Positions 9,487-19,122 of a stretch of 64,000 nucleotides of DNA are shown piece by piece. Made by a program: the position numbers and the translations under genes. The first letter of the stretch is position 1, and each line of letters opens with the position of its first letter. The notes beneath the pieces are model-generated. The model had not been told where the DNA came from. It worked only from the letters and a program-made list of their open reading frames with translations, and did no database searches. This stretch comes from Pectobacterium sp. PL152. Its GTDB lineage: Bacteria > Pseudomonadota > Gammaproteobacteria > Enterobacterales > Enterobacteriaceae. The stretch spans positions 4,836,001-4,900,000 of the forward strand of contig CP091064.1 in assembly GCA_021907015.1 (NCBI GenBank), in the 5' to 3' direction.

Positions 9487-9508
9487 ATTGATAATTATTT
9501 TCATTTGG
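9487..9508. promoter_or_regulatory. Fur-like box upstream of the mntP riboswitch
   Basis: ATTGATAATTATTTTCATTT matches the Fur consensus well (GATAAT-TAT-TTCATT). E. coli mntP is known to be activated by MntR and Fur. The site lies about 70 bp upstream of the riboswitch and a short distance downstream of yobD. Confidence 0.5.
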
Positions 9509-9624
9509 TTATTGAAATTGACTAATCGTATAAAATAACGTCAAGGTTATTGGGGTTAAAATACCACCATAAAACGAGGTGTCTATTTGTGGTTATTTAA
9601 AATAATTCGCCTGATAAGTTTACC

Positions 9625-10082
9625 TTATTGATTCTCAATCATAAATTTATATATTTTTTCTAAATCATCGAGCTGGGTAACCTGTATCAATAAACGCCGT
9701 TTCTCAAGATCGATGACTAATATGCCATCCTCAGATAAATTCATATTTTTAATTCTGGTATAAGGAATGAATATATTCGCATAAAAGAAGCCGGTTGATT
9801 TAAAAACCAGTTTAGGGCGACGAATATAGGCTAGATAACACGCCATGAAGGCCAGAGAAATCAAAAGATAGGTGGTAAGAATAGCGCCATTACTCATCAC
9901 ATTCTGATAAATAAGAATCCCTACTAAGCCGATAAAAATTAGTGTATCGAGCCGATTCGTCCGTTTCAGAGGGACGAGGAGCTGGGTTTTCCCTTGAGTT
10001 TATCCATGATGAACTCATCATAGATGGCATAAACCAGTGCTAACGCAATCAACACGACCAGCGTAATATCCGTCATTGTCAT
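9625..10082 (-). CDS. yobD: YobD family (DUF986) membrane protein (one apparent frameshift)
   Basis: The reconstructed protein of about 152 residues starts [19 protein letters not shown] and ends [20 protein letters not shown], matching E. coli YobD over its whole length. It has an N-terminal membrane helix and two central helices. The frame is lost at a T4 run (9987-9990); one extra base gives [17 protein letters not shown] and joins the halves. It is downstream of manZ, as in E. coli manXYZ-yobD. Its function is unknown. Confidence 0.85.
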
Positions 10083-10127
10083 CCGTATTATCCTTGCTCG
10101 TTAAGCATCCATATTTGTCATAAAGAA

Positions 10128-10153
10128 TGGCCGGGCGTATTAGCACCCGGCCA
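10128..10153 (-). terminator. Hairpin between manZ and yobD
   Basis: TGGCCGGG-cgtattagca-CCCGGCCA. On the minus strand the stem is followed by the weakly T-rich ttctttatg. It lies 8 bp after the manZ stop and probably ends most manXYZ transcripts. Confidence 0.7.
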
Positions 10154-10160
10154 TTGACTA

Positions 10161-11012
10161 TTACACGCCGAGCAGGCCGATCCAGTATCCGAAGATACCA
10201 ATGGCGAAGAAGCCCATAATCAGCCACAGTGCGTTTACCTTGCGTCGTAACAGCCACATACAGCCGAACGTCAGCAGTAGGGGAACGAGCCCCGGCATAA
10301 GCTGGTCAAGGATAGACTGAACGGTGGTCACCGTGGTTTCCCCGTTCTGGTTCGTCACCGTCGACACCACCATCGGAATGTTGACGTGAGTCCATTTATT
10401 GACCAATGCCCCCATGACGAACAGGCCGAGAATAGAGGCTGACTCGGTCATTTTTTGCAGGAAACCGCCGCCCATATCGCTGACGATATCGATCCCTTTA
10501 CGGTAGCCATAGGCGACGCCGTAGTAACGAACCAGCAGGCGAACCAGGTTAAACAGAACGAAGAAGAGGACTGGCCCTAACAGGCTGCCGCTCATGGCAA
10601 TCCCCGCACCCAGTGCGGCGAATACCGGACGGGCGGTGCCCCAGAATATTGGGTCGCCGACGCCAGCCAGTGGCCCCATCAGCCCGACTTTCAGGCCGTT
10701 TATTGCCGCGTCATCAATGGGAGCGCCATTCGCGCGTTGCTCTTCCATCGCCATCGTTACGCCGAGTACCGGAGCCGCAACAAACGGCTGTGTATTGAAG
10801 AACTCCAGATGGCGCTTGATCGCCTGTTTACGCTCTTCCGAGTTTTCAGGATAAAGACGGCGAATTACCGGCACCATGGAAAAACAGAAGCCGAGTGCCT
10901 GCATACGTTCAAAGTTCCAGGAGCCTTGAAACAGGTTGGAACGGATAAACACCGCGCGGATGTCGCTGTCAGTGAGTTTTTTGACATTCGTGTTTTCGAC
11001 CATTTTGCTCAC
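10161..11012 (-). CDS. manZ: Mannose PTS permease component IID
   Basis: 283 residues, intact. The N-terminal part is cytoplasmic (LTDSDIRAVFIRSNLFQGSW, typical of IID) and the C-terminal part has membrane helices ending in ALWLIMGFFAIGIFGYWIG. With ManY it forms the membrane channel of the mannose/glucose/amino-sugar PTS. The operon order manX-manY-manZ is conserved and the gap to manY is 5 bp. Confidence 0.95.
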   Translation of the reverse strand: MSKMVENTNVKKLTDSDIRAVFIRSNLFQGSWNFERMQALGFCFSMVPVIRRLYPENSEERKQAIKRHLEFFNTQPFVAAPVLGVTMAMEEQRANGAPIDDAAINGLKVGLMGPLAGVGDPIFWGTARPVFAALGAGIAMSGSLLGPVLFFVLFNLVRLLVRYYGVAYGYRKGIDIVSDMGGGFLQKMTESASILGLFVMGALVNKWTHVNIPMVVSTVTNQNGETTVTTVQSILDQLMPGLVPLLLTFGCMWLLRRKVNALWLIMGFFAIGIFGYWIGLLGV

Positions 11013-11017
11013 TCCTG

Positions 11018-11814
11018 TTAATCCAGTTCGTTATCAAGGTCGTTATTGCCTGATGAAACCGGCTGACCTTGAACCTTGTTATATTTCGGGCTGAGCTGGA
11101 TATACAGCACCGCCATCACAATACCGATTACGCCCAGCGCCACCAGGTTAAACTGGGTGAACGCGGCGGTCACAAAGCCAAGATAGAAGAACGGCATCAG
11201 GTAGCCCGCGCGCATCATGTTGATGACCATCGCGTAACCGACGACGACAATCATGCCCCCGGCGATATTCAGACCGTTGGTCACCACTTCCGGGATGGAG
11301 TTCAGCAGCGCGTGAACGGCATCGGTACCAACGGAAACGGCAACGATTACTGCAGGAATCGCGATACGCATGGCCTGTAGCAGCAGGGCAGAGACGTGAA
11401 TCCAACTGATTGCCGTCAGGTTACCTCGCTCTGCTGCGCTGTCTGCCGCATGCTGGAACGCAACGGTGATGGTACGAACAATGATGGTTAATACTTGCCC
11501 AGCGGCAGCAAGCGGAATGGCCAGAGCAATCCCTGCGCCGATCCCCGACCACCGGCGATAACCAGAATGGTTGAAATAATGGAGGCCAGAGCCGCATCTG
11601 GTGCGACAGCTGCACCGATGTTCATCCAGCCTAACGCGATCATTTCCAGCGTACCGCCAATAATGATCCCGGTTTTTAAATCACCTAATACTGCGCCAAT
11701 CAGCGTACAGGCGACGAGTGGACGGTGGAATTGGAATTCATCAAGAATTGAACCCATCCCCGAAACACACGCGACGAGAAATATCAGCACAATTTGAAGT
11801 GTGGTAATCTCCAT
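11018..11814 (-). CDS. manY: Mannose PTS permease component IIC (one apparent frameshift)
   Basis: The reading frame starts MEITTLQIVLIFLVACVSG, exactly as in E. coli ManY, behind an AGGAGA Shine-Dalgarno sequence. It runs to ILVIAGGRG and then breaks at a C4 run (11543-11546). One more base restores GRGIGAGIALAIPLAAAGQ and the frame continues to the stop at 11018. The total of about 265 residues is the expected ManY length. This is the sugar-translocating subunit of the mannose PTS. Confidence 0.92.
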
Positions 11815-11873
11815 CGTACTTCTCCTATAAAATGTGTCTGAGTAAAAATAAATCGCCATCCCCGTTGTTTTTC

Positions 11874-11929
11874 AATGTCAACGTAAAGTTGTCTATGTCG
11901 GCATAAAGCTTTTCAATATCGACATAAAT
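11874..11929. repeat. Three phased 15-bp direct repeats in the manX-manY gap
   Basis: AATGTCAACGTAAAG (11874), TATGTCGGCATAAAG (11894) and AATATCGACATAAAT (11915) are spaced 20 and 21 bp apart, close to two helical turns, inside the 197-bp gap between manX and manY. The gap is long for a PTS operon. The repeats could be a binding site array, an mRNA feature, or residue of a small unannotated reading frame on the minus strand. Confidence 0.45.
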
Positions 11930-12011
11930 ACCTATCTTGAAAATCGTCAGGTCTATAAAGCTATTATCGATGGTGACGTTCGCGTTAATCACATTCGCAT
12001 TGCGATGGGGA

Positions 12012-12980
12012 TCAGCGCGGCATTTTGTTAATTAAATCCATCATTTTGAGCCGGGTATCGGTTGAAACTTTCCGAACCTCCAATTCAATTCCGCGTTTAT
12101 CTAATTCTCGGAATGCAGTGATATCCTTCTCATCGATAGAAACGGCATTATTGACCTGCGTTTTCCCCTGTTTGAATGCCATCCCGCCAATATTAACCGA
12201 GGTGATTTTTACGCCATTCTCGATCAGCGTTAATACATCCGTCGGATTGGTGAACAACAGCATCACCCGGTCGGCGGCATATTTGGGGTTGTCGTAGACA
12301 CGGACGGCTTTGGCGACATCCACCACGTGAGCGGTAACGCCCGGTGGCGCAACCTGAGTCAGCAACGTTTTACGCACGTTATCGGCGGCGACTTCATCGC
12401 TGACGACAATAATGCGCGAAACATTGGTTTCTTTCGTCCAGCGGGTGGCGACCTGACCATGAATCAGACGGTCATCGATACGCGCCAATCCGATCTTCAT
12501 GTGTTCACCGGAGCCTGCTGGTGTGGGGGCTGCCTTGGCTTTTGGCGGTGGTGGAGGAGAAGGGGGCGCGGCTTTGGGCGTATCCTGATGCTTCAGCGCT
12601 TTTACGCCATCCCTGCCAGCTTCCAGAGCGATAGAAACCAAATCGGAAAAGGACGGATTATCATCCCGAGCCATAAAGGTTTCCGCCAGCATGGGAATAT
12701 TGACGCCGGCGATAACGTCATGGTTTTCCTTACTGGTGACGAGACGGCTGGCCGCGTTGAATGGGCTACCGCCCCAGGTATCAACGAGAAACAGCACGCC
12801 TTGCGATGTGTCTAACTGCGTGAGTTTTTCCTGATATTTTTCTATCAATGTTTCGGCGTTTTCTCCAGGGACGAAATCGATCCAGGCGATATTGCTTTGC
12901 TCGCCAAGGATCATTTCTGCTGTCTTTAACAGCGGTCCCGCAGTGGCGCCGTGAGTGCATAACATGATTGCAATACTCAC
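12012..12980 (-). CDS. manX: Mannose PTS EIIAB component
   Basis: 322 residues. The IIA domain has phospho-acceptor His10 in MLCTHGATAG and spans about residues 1-135. A proline/alanine linker (KAAPPSPPPPPKAKAAP) precedes the IIB domain with RIDDRLIHGQVATRW carrying the IIB histidine. It receives phosphate from HPr and passes it to sugar entering via ManYZ. It is the first gene of the operon, with a palindrome (13033) and an Mlc-like site (13161) upstream. Confidence 0.96.
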   Translation of the reverse strand: MSIAIMLCTHGATAGPLLKTAEMILGEQSNIAWIDFVPGENAETLIEKYQEKLTQLDTSQGVLFLVDTWGGSPFNAASRLVTSKENHDVIAGVNIPMLAETFMARDDNPSFSDLVSIALEAGRDGVKALKHQDTPKAAPPSPPPPPKAKAAPTPAGSGEHMKIGLARIDDRLIHGQVATRWTKETNVSRIIVVSDEVAADNVRKTLLTQVAPPGVTAHVVDVAKAVRVYDNPKYAADRVMLLFTNPTDVLTLIENGVKITSVNIGGMAFKQGKTQVNNAVSIDEKDITAFRELDKRGIELEVRKVSTDTRLKMMDLINKMPR

Positions 12981-13032
12981 TTGCTACCTCCTCACGTTCA
13001 CGATCAAAAAGAGTCAATGTGTCAGGAAACAG

Positions 13033-13061
13033 GGTTAACGTTCAGCCACTGAACGTTAACC
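13033..13061. promoter_or_regulatory. Perfect 12-bp palindrome upstream of manX
   Basis: GGTTAACGTTCA-gccac-TGAACGTTAACC lies 53-81 bp upstream of the manX start codon, with no T-tract. It could be a 5'-UTR hairpin or a regulator's operator. I cannot name a binding protein. Confidence 0.45.
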
Positions 13062-13160
13062 GTCGCGGTATTAGTATGGCTGCAAGAAAAAAATTTACCG
13101 TGGATTCATGACATTCACTGTGTTCCTCCAGGTTGTCAGGCGAGAAATCGTGACTGACAG

Positions 13161-13187
13161 ATTTATTTTAGTTATCGAAAAATAAAT
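13161..13187. promoter_or_regulatory. Candidate Mlc operator for manXYZ
   Basis: ATTTATTTT-agttatcga-AAAATAAAT is an AT-rich inverted repeat resembling the Mlc operators of ptsG/manX in E. coli. It is about 180 bp upstream of the manX start. Mlc control of manXYZ is established in E. coli; the match here is by eye. Confidence 0.4.
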
Positions 13188-13309
13188 AGTGTGATGATGC
13201 TCTAATGCTGACCAGTTAAGCGGGAGGCTAAAAGAGTGCAGAAGCGGAAAATTTGAGCGTGTTATCAATGCGAAGCCGGACGACGAAATTCTTTGTGAAA
13301 ATTGGTAAC

Positions 13310-13546
13310 AACCTGTTAGAGTAAACGTCCCTTAAATTGCTTAGGAGCACCGGGCATCAGCCCTTCCCATGGACTGTCACCGACAAAACGTTCTCTGTTT
13401 CCCCGCTAATGCTGGCGGTTTTCTGTACTCAGCTGGTCACTCAGACCACATTCAGAATCTCTCTGATTCATATCAACTCTTTTTATTACCATTCAATGCG
13501 GCTCATGCATTGATGTCATCTGCTCGTTCATTTTCTGGAGTCTGAC
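13310..13546 (+). other. Long untranslated leader of yoaE, possible structured RNA
   Basis: About 235 bp without a reading frame precede yoaE. The leader includes CTTAGGAGCACCGGGCATCA, a stem CCGC-taatgctg-GCGG followed by TTTTC (terminator-like) and a pyrimidine-rich stretch before the TGGAG ribosome-binding site. Other TerC-family genes (alx) carry Mn riboswitches, but I do not see the yybP-ykoY signature here. A regulatory role is only a suggestion. Confidence 0.3.
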
Positions 13547-15101
13547 ATGGAATTTTTGCTAGATCCTTCAATCTGGGCAGGCTTATTGACGCTGGTGGTA
13601 CTTGAAATTGTTCTGGGTATCGACAATTTGGTGTTTATCGCCATTTTGGCGGATAAATTACCCCCCAAACAGCGAGATAAAGCCCGCATTATCGGTTTAA
13701 GCCTGGCGCTGTTAATGCGTCTGGGCCTGTTGTCTTTGATTTCCTGGATGGTCACACTGACGCGTCCACTGTTTAGCCTTGGTGATTTCAGCTTCTCGGG
13801 TCGTGACCTGATTTTGCTGTTCGGCGGTGTGTTCCTCTTGTTCAAAGCTACGATGGAGCTACATGAACGGCTAGAGAATAAAACGCACGACGGCAATGGG
13901 AATCGCGCCCATGCGAGTTTCTGGGCCGTGGTGGCGCAGATTGTCGTGCTGGATGCCGTGTTCTCGCTGGATGCCGTGATTACCGCGGTGGGCATGGTCG
14001 ATCATCTGGGCGTGATGATGACGGCAGTGATCATCGCGATGGGTGTCATGCTGATTGCTTCTAAGCCACTGACCCGATTCGTCAACGAGCATCCAACGGT
14101 GGTTGTCCTGTGTCTCAGCTTCTTGCTGATGATTGGTTTGAGCCTGATGGCGGAAGGTCTTGGCTTCCACATTCCGAAAGGCTACCTGTACGCTGCGATT
14201 GGTTTCTCTATTCTGATCGAACTGTTTAACCAGATTGCCCGTCATAACTTTATGAAACACCAGTCGCATCGTCCTTTGCGTGAGCGTACCGCAGAGGCCA
14301 TTCTGCGCCTGATGGGGTCACGGAAAAACACGGACGATCTGGATGCGGATGAACCTCAGAAGAAGCTCACGACAGAAGAGTTTGCTGAGGAAGAGCGCAA
14401 TATGATCAGCGGCGTGCTGACATTAGCGTCGCGTTCACTGCGCAGCGTGATGACGCCACGTACGGAAATTTCCTGGGTGGATAGTGAAAGTTCTGTCGAG
14501 CAGATCCGTATGCAATTGCTGGATACACCTCACAGCCTGTTCCCAATATGCCGCGGTTCTCTGGATGAACTGATCGGCGTCGTCCGTGCCAAGGATTTGT
14601 TGGTGGCGCTGGAAACACAGACGGATGTAGAAAGCTTCGCTGCGGCGAATCCGCCCATCGTCGTACCCGAAACGCTGGATGTGATTAACCTGTTGCCCGT
14701 TCTGCGTCGTGCGAAAGGCAGCCTGGTTATCATCACCAACGAGTTTGGCGTGGTGCAAGGGTTGGTTACGCCGCTGGATGTGCTGGAAGCGATTGCGGGG
14801 AGTTCCCGGATGAAGACGAAACGCTGGATATCATTCCAGACGGCGAAGGCTGGCTGGTGAAAGCGGAACAGACCTGCATGCCTTGCAGCAGGTCGTGGAT
14901 AGCAGCGATCTGGTTGACCCGAAGGAAGATTACGCTTCACTGGCTGGCCTGTTGCTGGCGCACAGTGATGAGTTCCCGAAAGTCGGCGAGATCATCGAAT
15001 TGCACCACCTGCGCTTCCATATCGTTGAGGTTTCCGAATACCGTATCGATCTAGTGCGTGTAGAACGCATTGTGGATGAGGACGACGCTGAAGAAGCGTA
15101 A
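13547..15101 (+). CDS. yoaE: TerC-family membrane protein with CBS domains, YoaE (two apparent frameshifts)
   Basis: The first 215 residues form a TerC membrane domain with [17 protein letters not shown] and [17 protein letters not shown], the acidic motifs of this metal-linked family. A CBS pair follows ([27 protein letters not shown]), then a CorC/HlyC-like C-terminal domain ending [14 protein letters not shown]. The frame is lost at G4 14797-14800 and again at AA 14867-14868. One base at each restores [20 protein letters not shown] and [12 protein letters not shown]. The whole is about 519 residues, as in E. coli YoaE. A role in metal export is inferred. Confidence 0.88.
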
Positions 15102-15130
15102 TGCGATTCGCTAAGTCATTGCAAAATAAA

Positions 15131-15155
15131 GCCCCGCCAATTGGCGGGGCTTTTT
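15131..15155 (+). terminator. Terminator of yoaE
   Basis: GCCCCGCCAATTGGCGGGGC followed by TTTTT and preceded by AAATAAA: a strong, nearly loopless stem between convergent yoaE and sdaA, usable in both directions. Confidence 0.9.
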
Positions 15156-15188
15156 GTGAACGGAGCTAAAAGCTGTGATGAGAACGGA

Positions 15189-15222
15189 TTAATCACACTG
15201 TACTTTTAATCACACTGTACTT
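15189..15222. repeat. 17-bp tandem duplication at the sdaA stop codon
   Basis: TTAATCACACTGTACTT occurs twice in direct contact (15189-15205, 15206-15222). The second copy begins exactly with the complement of the sdaA stop codon, so the C-terminal VQCD coding end is duplicated just after the gene without changing the protein. It looks like a replication-slippage event. Confidence 0.9.
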
Positions 15223-16570
15223 TGATCGCCAGCCCACCTCGTGAGGTTTCGCGGTATTTGGCGTTCATGTCTTTACCCGTTTCGTACATGGTTTCAATCA
15301 CCTTATCCAGCGAGACGCGAGGTTCGCTGGTACGGCGGGTTGCCATGCGAGCAGCGTTAATCGCCTTAACGGAAGCAATGGCGTTACGTTCGATGCACGG
15401 AACCTGTACCTGACCAGCAACCGGATCGCAGGTTAAGCCCAGGTTGTGTTCCATACCGATCTCGGCGGCGACGCAAACTTGTTCCGGACTGGCCCCCATC
15501 AGTTCTGCCAGCCCGGCGGCGGCCATCGAGCAGGCCACGCCGACTTCACCCTGACAGCCCACTTCGGCACCGGAGATGGAAGCGTTCATTTTATACAGAA
15601 TGCCTACCGCGCCTGCCGCGAGGAAATAACGAATATAAATAGTCGGGCTAACCGGTTCGATAAAGTGGTCGTAATAAGCGAGAACGGCAGGGACGATGCC
15701 GCACGCGCCGTTTGTTGGCGCGGTCACCACGCGGCCACCTGCGGCGTTTTCTTCATTTACCGCCAGCGCGAACATATTAACCCAGTCCACCACGTTCATC
15801 GGGTCGTTAGACAGCTTGTCGGAAGACACCAGCATACGGCGCAGCGCAGAAGCACGACGTGGTACGCGCAGTGGGCCGGGTAAAACACCTTCGGTGTTCA
15901 TGCCGCGATCGATACAGGCACGCATGGTCTGCCAGATATCGGCGAAGTACGCATCAATATCCTGACGGCTGTGCAGCGCCAGCTCGTTACGCATCACCAT
16001 CCCGGAAAGCGACAGGCCACTCTGTTTACAGTGCTCCAGCATCTCTTTAGCGGAATGGAATGTGTAAGGAACGGAGACGTCAGCGGCGGTGTCTTTGCCA
16101 AAATGCTCTTCATCGACGATAAAACCACCGCCGATGGAGTAATAGGTTTTGCTATAAATTTCTTTATTGCCGGCAAAGGCGGTGATGGTCATGCCGTTTT
16201 CGTGCAATGGCAAATTTTCACTGCGGAAAACCATGCCGCCTTCGCGTGGGAAATCGACTTCATGCTGCCCATTAGCCAGCAGCAGGCGTTCGCGTTGCTC
16301 AACATCGCGGATGAAACCGGGAATGGCATCAATATCAACCGTATCCGGCATGTTACCCGCCAGACCCATGATGATGGCGATGTCTGTGTGGTGACCTTTA
16401 CCCGTTAGCGACAGCGAGCCATACACATCGACGGCAATACGCGTCGTCGCGGTCAGTAAATCCTGGTTGATCAATTCATCGACAAATTGCTTACCGGCTT
16501 TCATCGGTCCAACCGTATGAGAGCTAGAGGGGCCAATACCGATCTTAAACATGTCGAAAACGCTTATCAC
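15206..16570 (-). CDS. sdaA: L-serine ammonia-lyase (deaminase) SdaA
   Basis: 454-residue, single-chain, [4Fe-4S]-dependent L-serine dehydratase. The N-terminal beta domain starts MISVFDMFKIGIGPSSSHTVGP and the C-terminal alpha domain has GCQGEVGVACSMAAAGLAELMG and LTCDPVAGQVQVPCIERN with the cluster cysteines. The chain ends VQCD; a C-terminal cysteine of this kind enters the active site in type 2 enzymes. It converts L-serine to pyruvate and ammonia. Position beside nudL-pabB favours sdaA over sdaB. Confidence 0.95.
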   Translation of the reverse strand: MISVFDMFKIGIGPSSSHTVGPMKAGKQFVDELINQDLLTATTRIAVDVYGSLSLTGKGHHTDIAIIMGLAGNMPDTVDIDAIPGFIRDVEQRERLLLANGQHEVDFPREGGMVFRSENLPLHENGMTITAFAGNKEIYSKTYYSIGGGFIVDEEHFGKDTAADVSVPYTFHSAKEMLEHCKQSGLSLSGMVMRNELALHSRQDIDAYFADIWQTMRACIDRGMNTEGVLPGPLRVPRRASALRRMLVSSDKLSNDPMNVVDWVNMFALAVNEENAAGGRVVTAPTNGACGIVPAVLAYYDHFIEPVSPTIYIRYFLAAGAVGILYKMNASISGAEVGCQGEVGVACSMAAAGLAELMGASPEQVCVAAEIGMEHNLGLTCDPVAGQVQVPCIERNAIASVKAINAARMATRRTSEPRVSLDKVIETMYETGKDMNAKYRETSRGGLAIKVQCD

Positions 16571-16932
16571 GCGAAACTCCTCAAAGACTTAGGGCTGTAT
16601 CCACCCTCTATTTTCCGATCGTCCGTGTCCGGTTCCTTTACCACAATCAGATAGTGATGCTGCGAATTATCTGGTGTTTTCGGTTCTGGCGAGACATGAC
16701 CTGAATTTTAGTGGATATCTACCCAAAGATTAGAATAAAACTCGTCAAATCGCGCTATTGTAGTGTGGAATATGTTGTGTGGCTTTCTTTTTCGCATGAA
16801 ATAAACTTATGGCACAGCACAATTTAACTTATCTCAAATATGCGCTAAGTCATTGTAAAGTCTATAAGTGAATGCTTTTTGAACGGAAAGGCCGCTTTTA
16901 CGTTAGGGATATTTAGTGAAGGAAAAAGTAGA
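16571..16932. other. sdaA upstream region, no gene seen
   Basis: About 360 bp of AT-rich sequence between the sdaA start and the nudL terminator. No reading frame, tRNA or clear operator was found. It should contain the sdaA promoter; Lrp-type sites are too degenerate to call by eye. Confidence 0.5.
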
Positions 16933-16965
16933 AAACCCAAAGCCGCGCTATGCGGCTTTGGGTTT
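16933..16965 (-). terminator. Strong terminator overlapping the nudL stop codon
   Basis: AAACCCAAAGCCGC-gctat-GCGGCTTTGGGTTT, a 14-bp perfect stem. The nudL stop codon (16964-16966) lies in its right arm, so termination begins at the very end of the gene. Confidence 0.85.
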
Positions 16966-17557
16966 AGGGCCTGTCGGAAATCTGTAAGGCGAGCTGGTGG
17001 ATGATGGCAGCCGTCAGCCCCCAGACAAACTGTTGCTGATACCAGGAGAGGTAAACCCGATGGCGCTGCTGTTTGCGCTCGATATCCAGTGGGTAATAGC
17101 GCGTTAGCGCGAAGGCCTCGTCCAACGGCATTTCAAACAGCTCGGCGACTTCGTCTTCATTAGGATGGAAGCGGGTCTGGGCGGCGATGAGCCCGATAAC
17201 CGGCGTGACCTGAAAGCCACTGACGCTGTCCAGCGGCGGTAATACGCCCAACACCTGAACGTTTTCTGGTGGGATAGCCACTTCTTCCTGCGCTTCACGC
17301 AGTGCCGTTTCGATGAGCGAACGATCGGTTTTGTCTGCCGCCCCGCCGGGGAACGCCACTTGGCCTGCATGCTTACGCAGGTCGGCAGAACGTCGGGTCA
17401 ATAACAGCGTGGGTGTAGGATGGCAAATAATGGGCACCAGAACCGCTGCCTGGCGCTGCTGGTGCACAGGTCGCAGCGCTGGCGGAAGCTGTAGCTGAAA
17501 ACGGGTAATAAAATCGTTCAGCGCAAAAGCCGTTGGCGGCAAGACGATCTCACTCAT
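16964..17557 (-). CDS. nudL: Nudix CoA/nucleotide pyrophosphatase NudL
   Basis: 197 residues. The Nudix box reads [25 protein letters not shown], with the REXXEE core intact and Val in place of the last Gly. It is preceded by the UPF0035 signature [21 protein letters not shown]. The family hydrolyses CoA derivatives or related dinucleotides. The start overlaps the pabB stop by 4 bp, and the order pabB-nudL-sdaA is that of E. coli. The preferred substrate is not established from sequence. Confidence 0.92.
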   Translation of the reverse strand: MSEIVLPPTAFALNDFITRFQLQLPPALRPVHQQRQAAVLVPIICHPTPTLLLTRRSADLRKHAGQVAFPGGAADKTDRSLIETALREAQEEVAIPPENVQVLGVLPPLDSVSGFQVTPVIGLIAAQTRFHPNEDEVAELFEMPLDEAFALTRYYPLDIERKQQRHRVYLSWYQQQFVWGLTAAIIHQLALQISDRP

Positions 17558-18979
17558 TGATTCGGTACCTGAATTGTCTGAGAGCCATCCAATAGGGGAA
17601 GGATACGGCCCACTTTATCAAACGTTTCCTGATATTCAGCCTGTTCCTGACTGTCGGCAACGATGCCGCCGCCCGCCCAGCAGTAAATTCTGCCGCGTTC
17701 GGTCAATAACGTCCTGATGGTGATATTGGTGTCCATGGTGCCGCATAGGCTGATATAGCCGACGCTGCCGCAGTAGGCATTGCGACGCTGAGGTTCCAGC
17801 TCTTCAATGATCTGCATGGCGCGGATTTTGGGCGCACCGGTAATCGAGCCCCGGGGAAGCAGGCACGTAGCAGCGTGGTGGCGGGGCAATCATCCGGTAG
17901 CCGTGCTTCAATCGTACTGACCAGATGGTGCACCGCGGGAAAAGGTTCGACGACGAACAGCTCCGGCACGCGGACGCTGCCCGGCACCGCGACGCGGCCA
18001 ATATCGTTACGCAGGAGATCGACGATCATCAGGTTTTCTGAGCGGTCTTTATCCGAATTAGCGAGCCGCACCGCCTGTTGTTTATCAGCCTCTGGGTCTA
18101 CGAGGCGTGGCAGCGTGCCTTTAATCGGGCGGGTTTGAATACGGTGTTCTTCCAGCCAGAGAAAACGTTCCGGCGATACGCTGATGACGGTATTTTCCGG
18201 CAGACGGAGGAAGGCAGAAAAGGGTGCCTTATTGCCTGCTGACAGCCGTAAAAACGCCTGCCATTCATCGCCATGATAAGCCGCAGAAAACGCTGCGCCA
18301 GATTAACCTGATAACAGTCTCCCGCCAGAAGGTAGTCCTGTATTTTGCGGAATTTTTCGCCGTACGCCTCGCGTGACATATTCGGCTGCCAGGTGCCGGT
18401 GAGGCTGAAATCGTCTTGCGGAGCGCTAACGGGCAGATTGGCTAACCAGTCGAGCCGCGCCTGAAGGGAATGATGTACGATCAGCGTTAACGTCTGTCGC
18501 TGGTGGTCGGCAACCAGCGCCCAGTCGTATAAACCGACTGCCATATCCGGCAGGTCGATGTCCCGTTCAGCCTGAGTAGGCAGCGTTTCAATCTGACGTC
18601 CCAAATCATAGCCGAACAGGCCCAGTGCGCCGCCCTGAAAGGGGAAGTCAGGATGCACTTCCGTGGGTAACGCCAGCGTATCAAGCTGCTGTTGCAGTAG
18701 AGCAAAGGGATCGCCGTCCACGATGCTCGTTACACCGTCACGCATGATTTCCGTTTTGCTTCCGCGCGTGCAAAGCGTGACTCGCGGGTCAGCGACCATG
18801 ATATCGAAGCGATTGTGCGGATGATCGGCAAACCCAGAATGCAGCAACATCGCCCATGGCTGTTGGGAAAAGGGCGCAAAGCGATCGAGCAGCACCGTCG
18901 GATAGTAAGGCAGCGAGTGATAGCGAACGGTGGCCGAGTCGCTGATGTTGGTTACATGGGTCGTATTGGCGGCAGTCAT
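17554..18979 (-). CDS. pabB: Aminodeoxychorismate synthase component I PabB (two apparent frameshifts)
   Basis: Chorismate-binding enzyme of p-aminobenzoate/folate synthesis; PabA supplies ammonia. Conserved blocks: [77 protein letters not shown] and [21 protein letters not shown]. The frame breaks at A4 18287-18290 and C4 17849-17852. Adding one base to each restores [19 protein letters not shown] and ACFPGGSITGAP. I chose the start at 18979 (MTAANTTHV), since the longer upstream extension runs into the yoaH side. About 475 residues. Confidence 0.88.
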
Positions 18980-19122
18980 GTTCTTCGTGTTGTGTCTACA
19001 GTGTGGTTGTGTTGATAGCGTGTCGATTTCACTGACCACAGCGTACCACAAAGCAGAAATGCTGGTGTATGCCGAAGCGGGCATGCGATGATACGTGCGA
19101 ATTTATCAACCAGGAAACCACC

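Noticed and set aside
11815-12011. Small gene on the minus strand in the manX-manY gap
   Set aside because: The open stretch has only a GTG start without a ribosome-binding site; reported as repeats instead.
13528-13995. Long antisense reading frames over yoaE, fadD, rnd, yeaG, sitC and others
   Set aside because: They mirror strongly coding frames with enterobacterial codon bias and have no family similarity, ribosome-binding sites or independent context.
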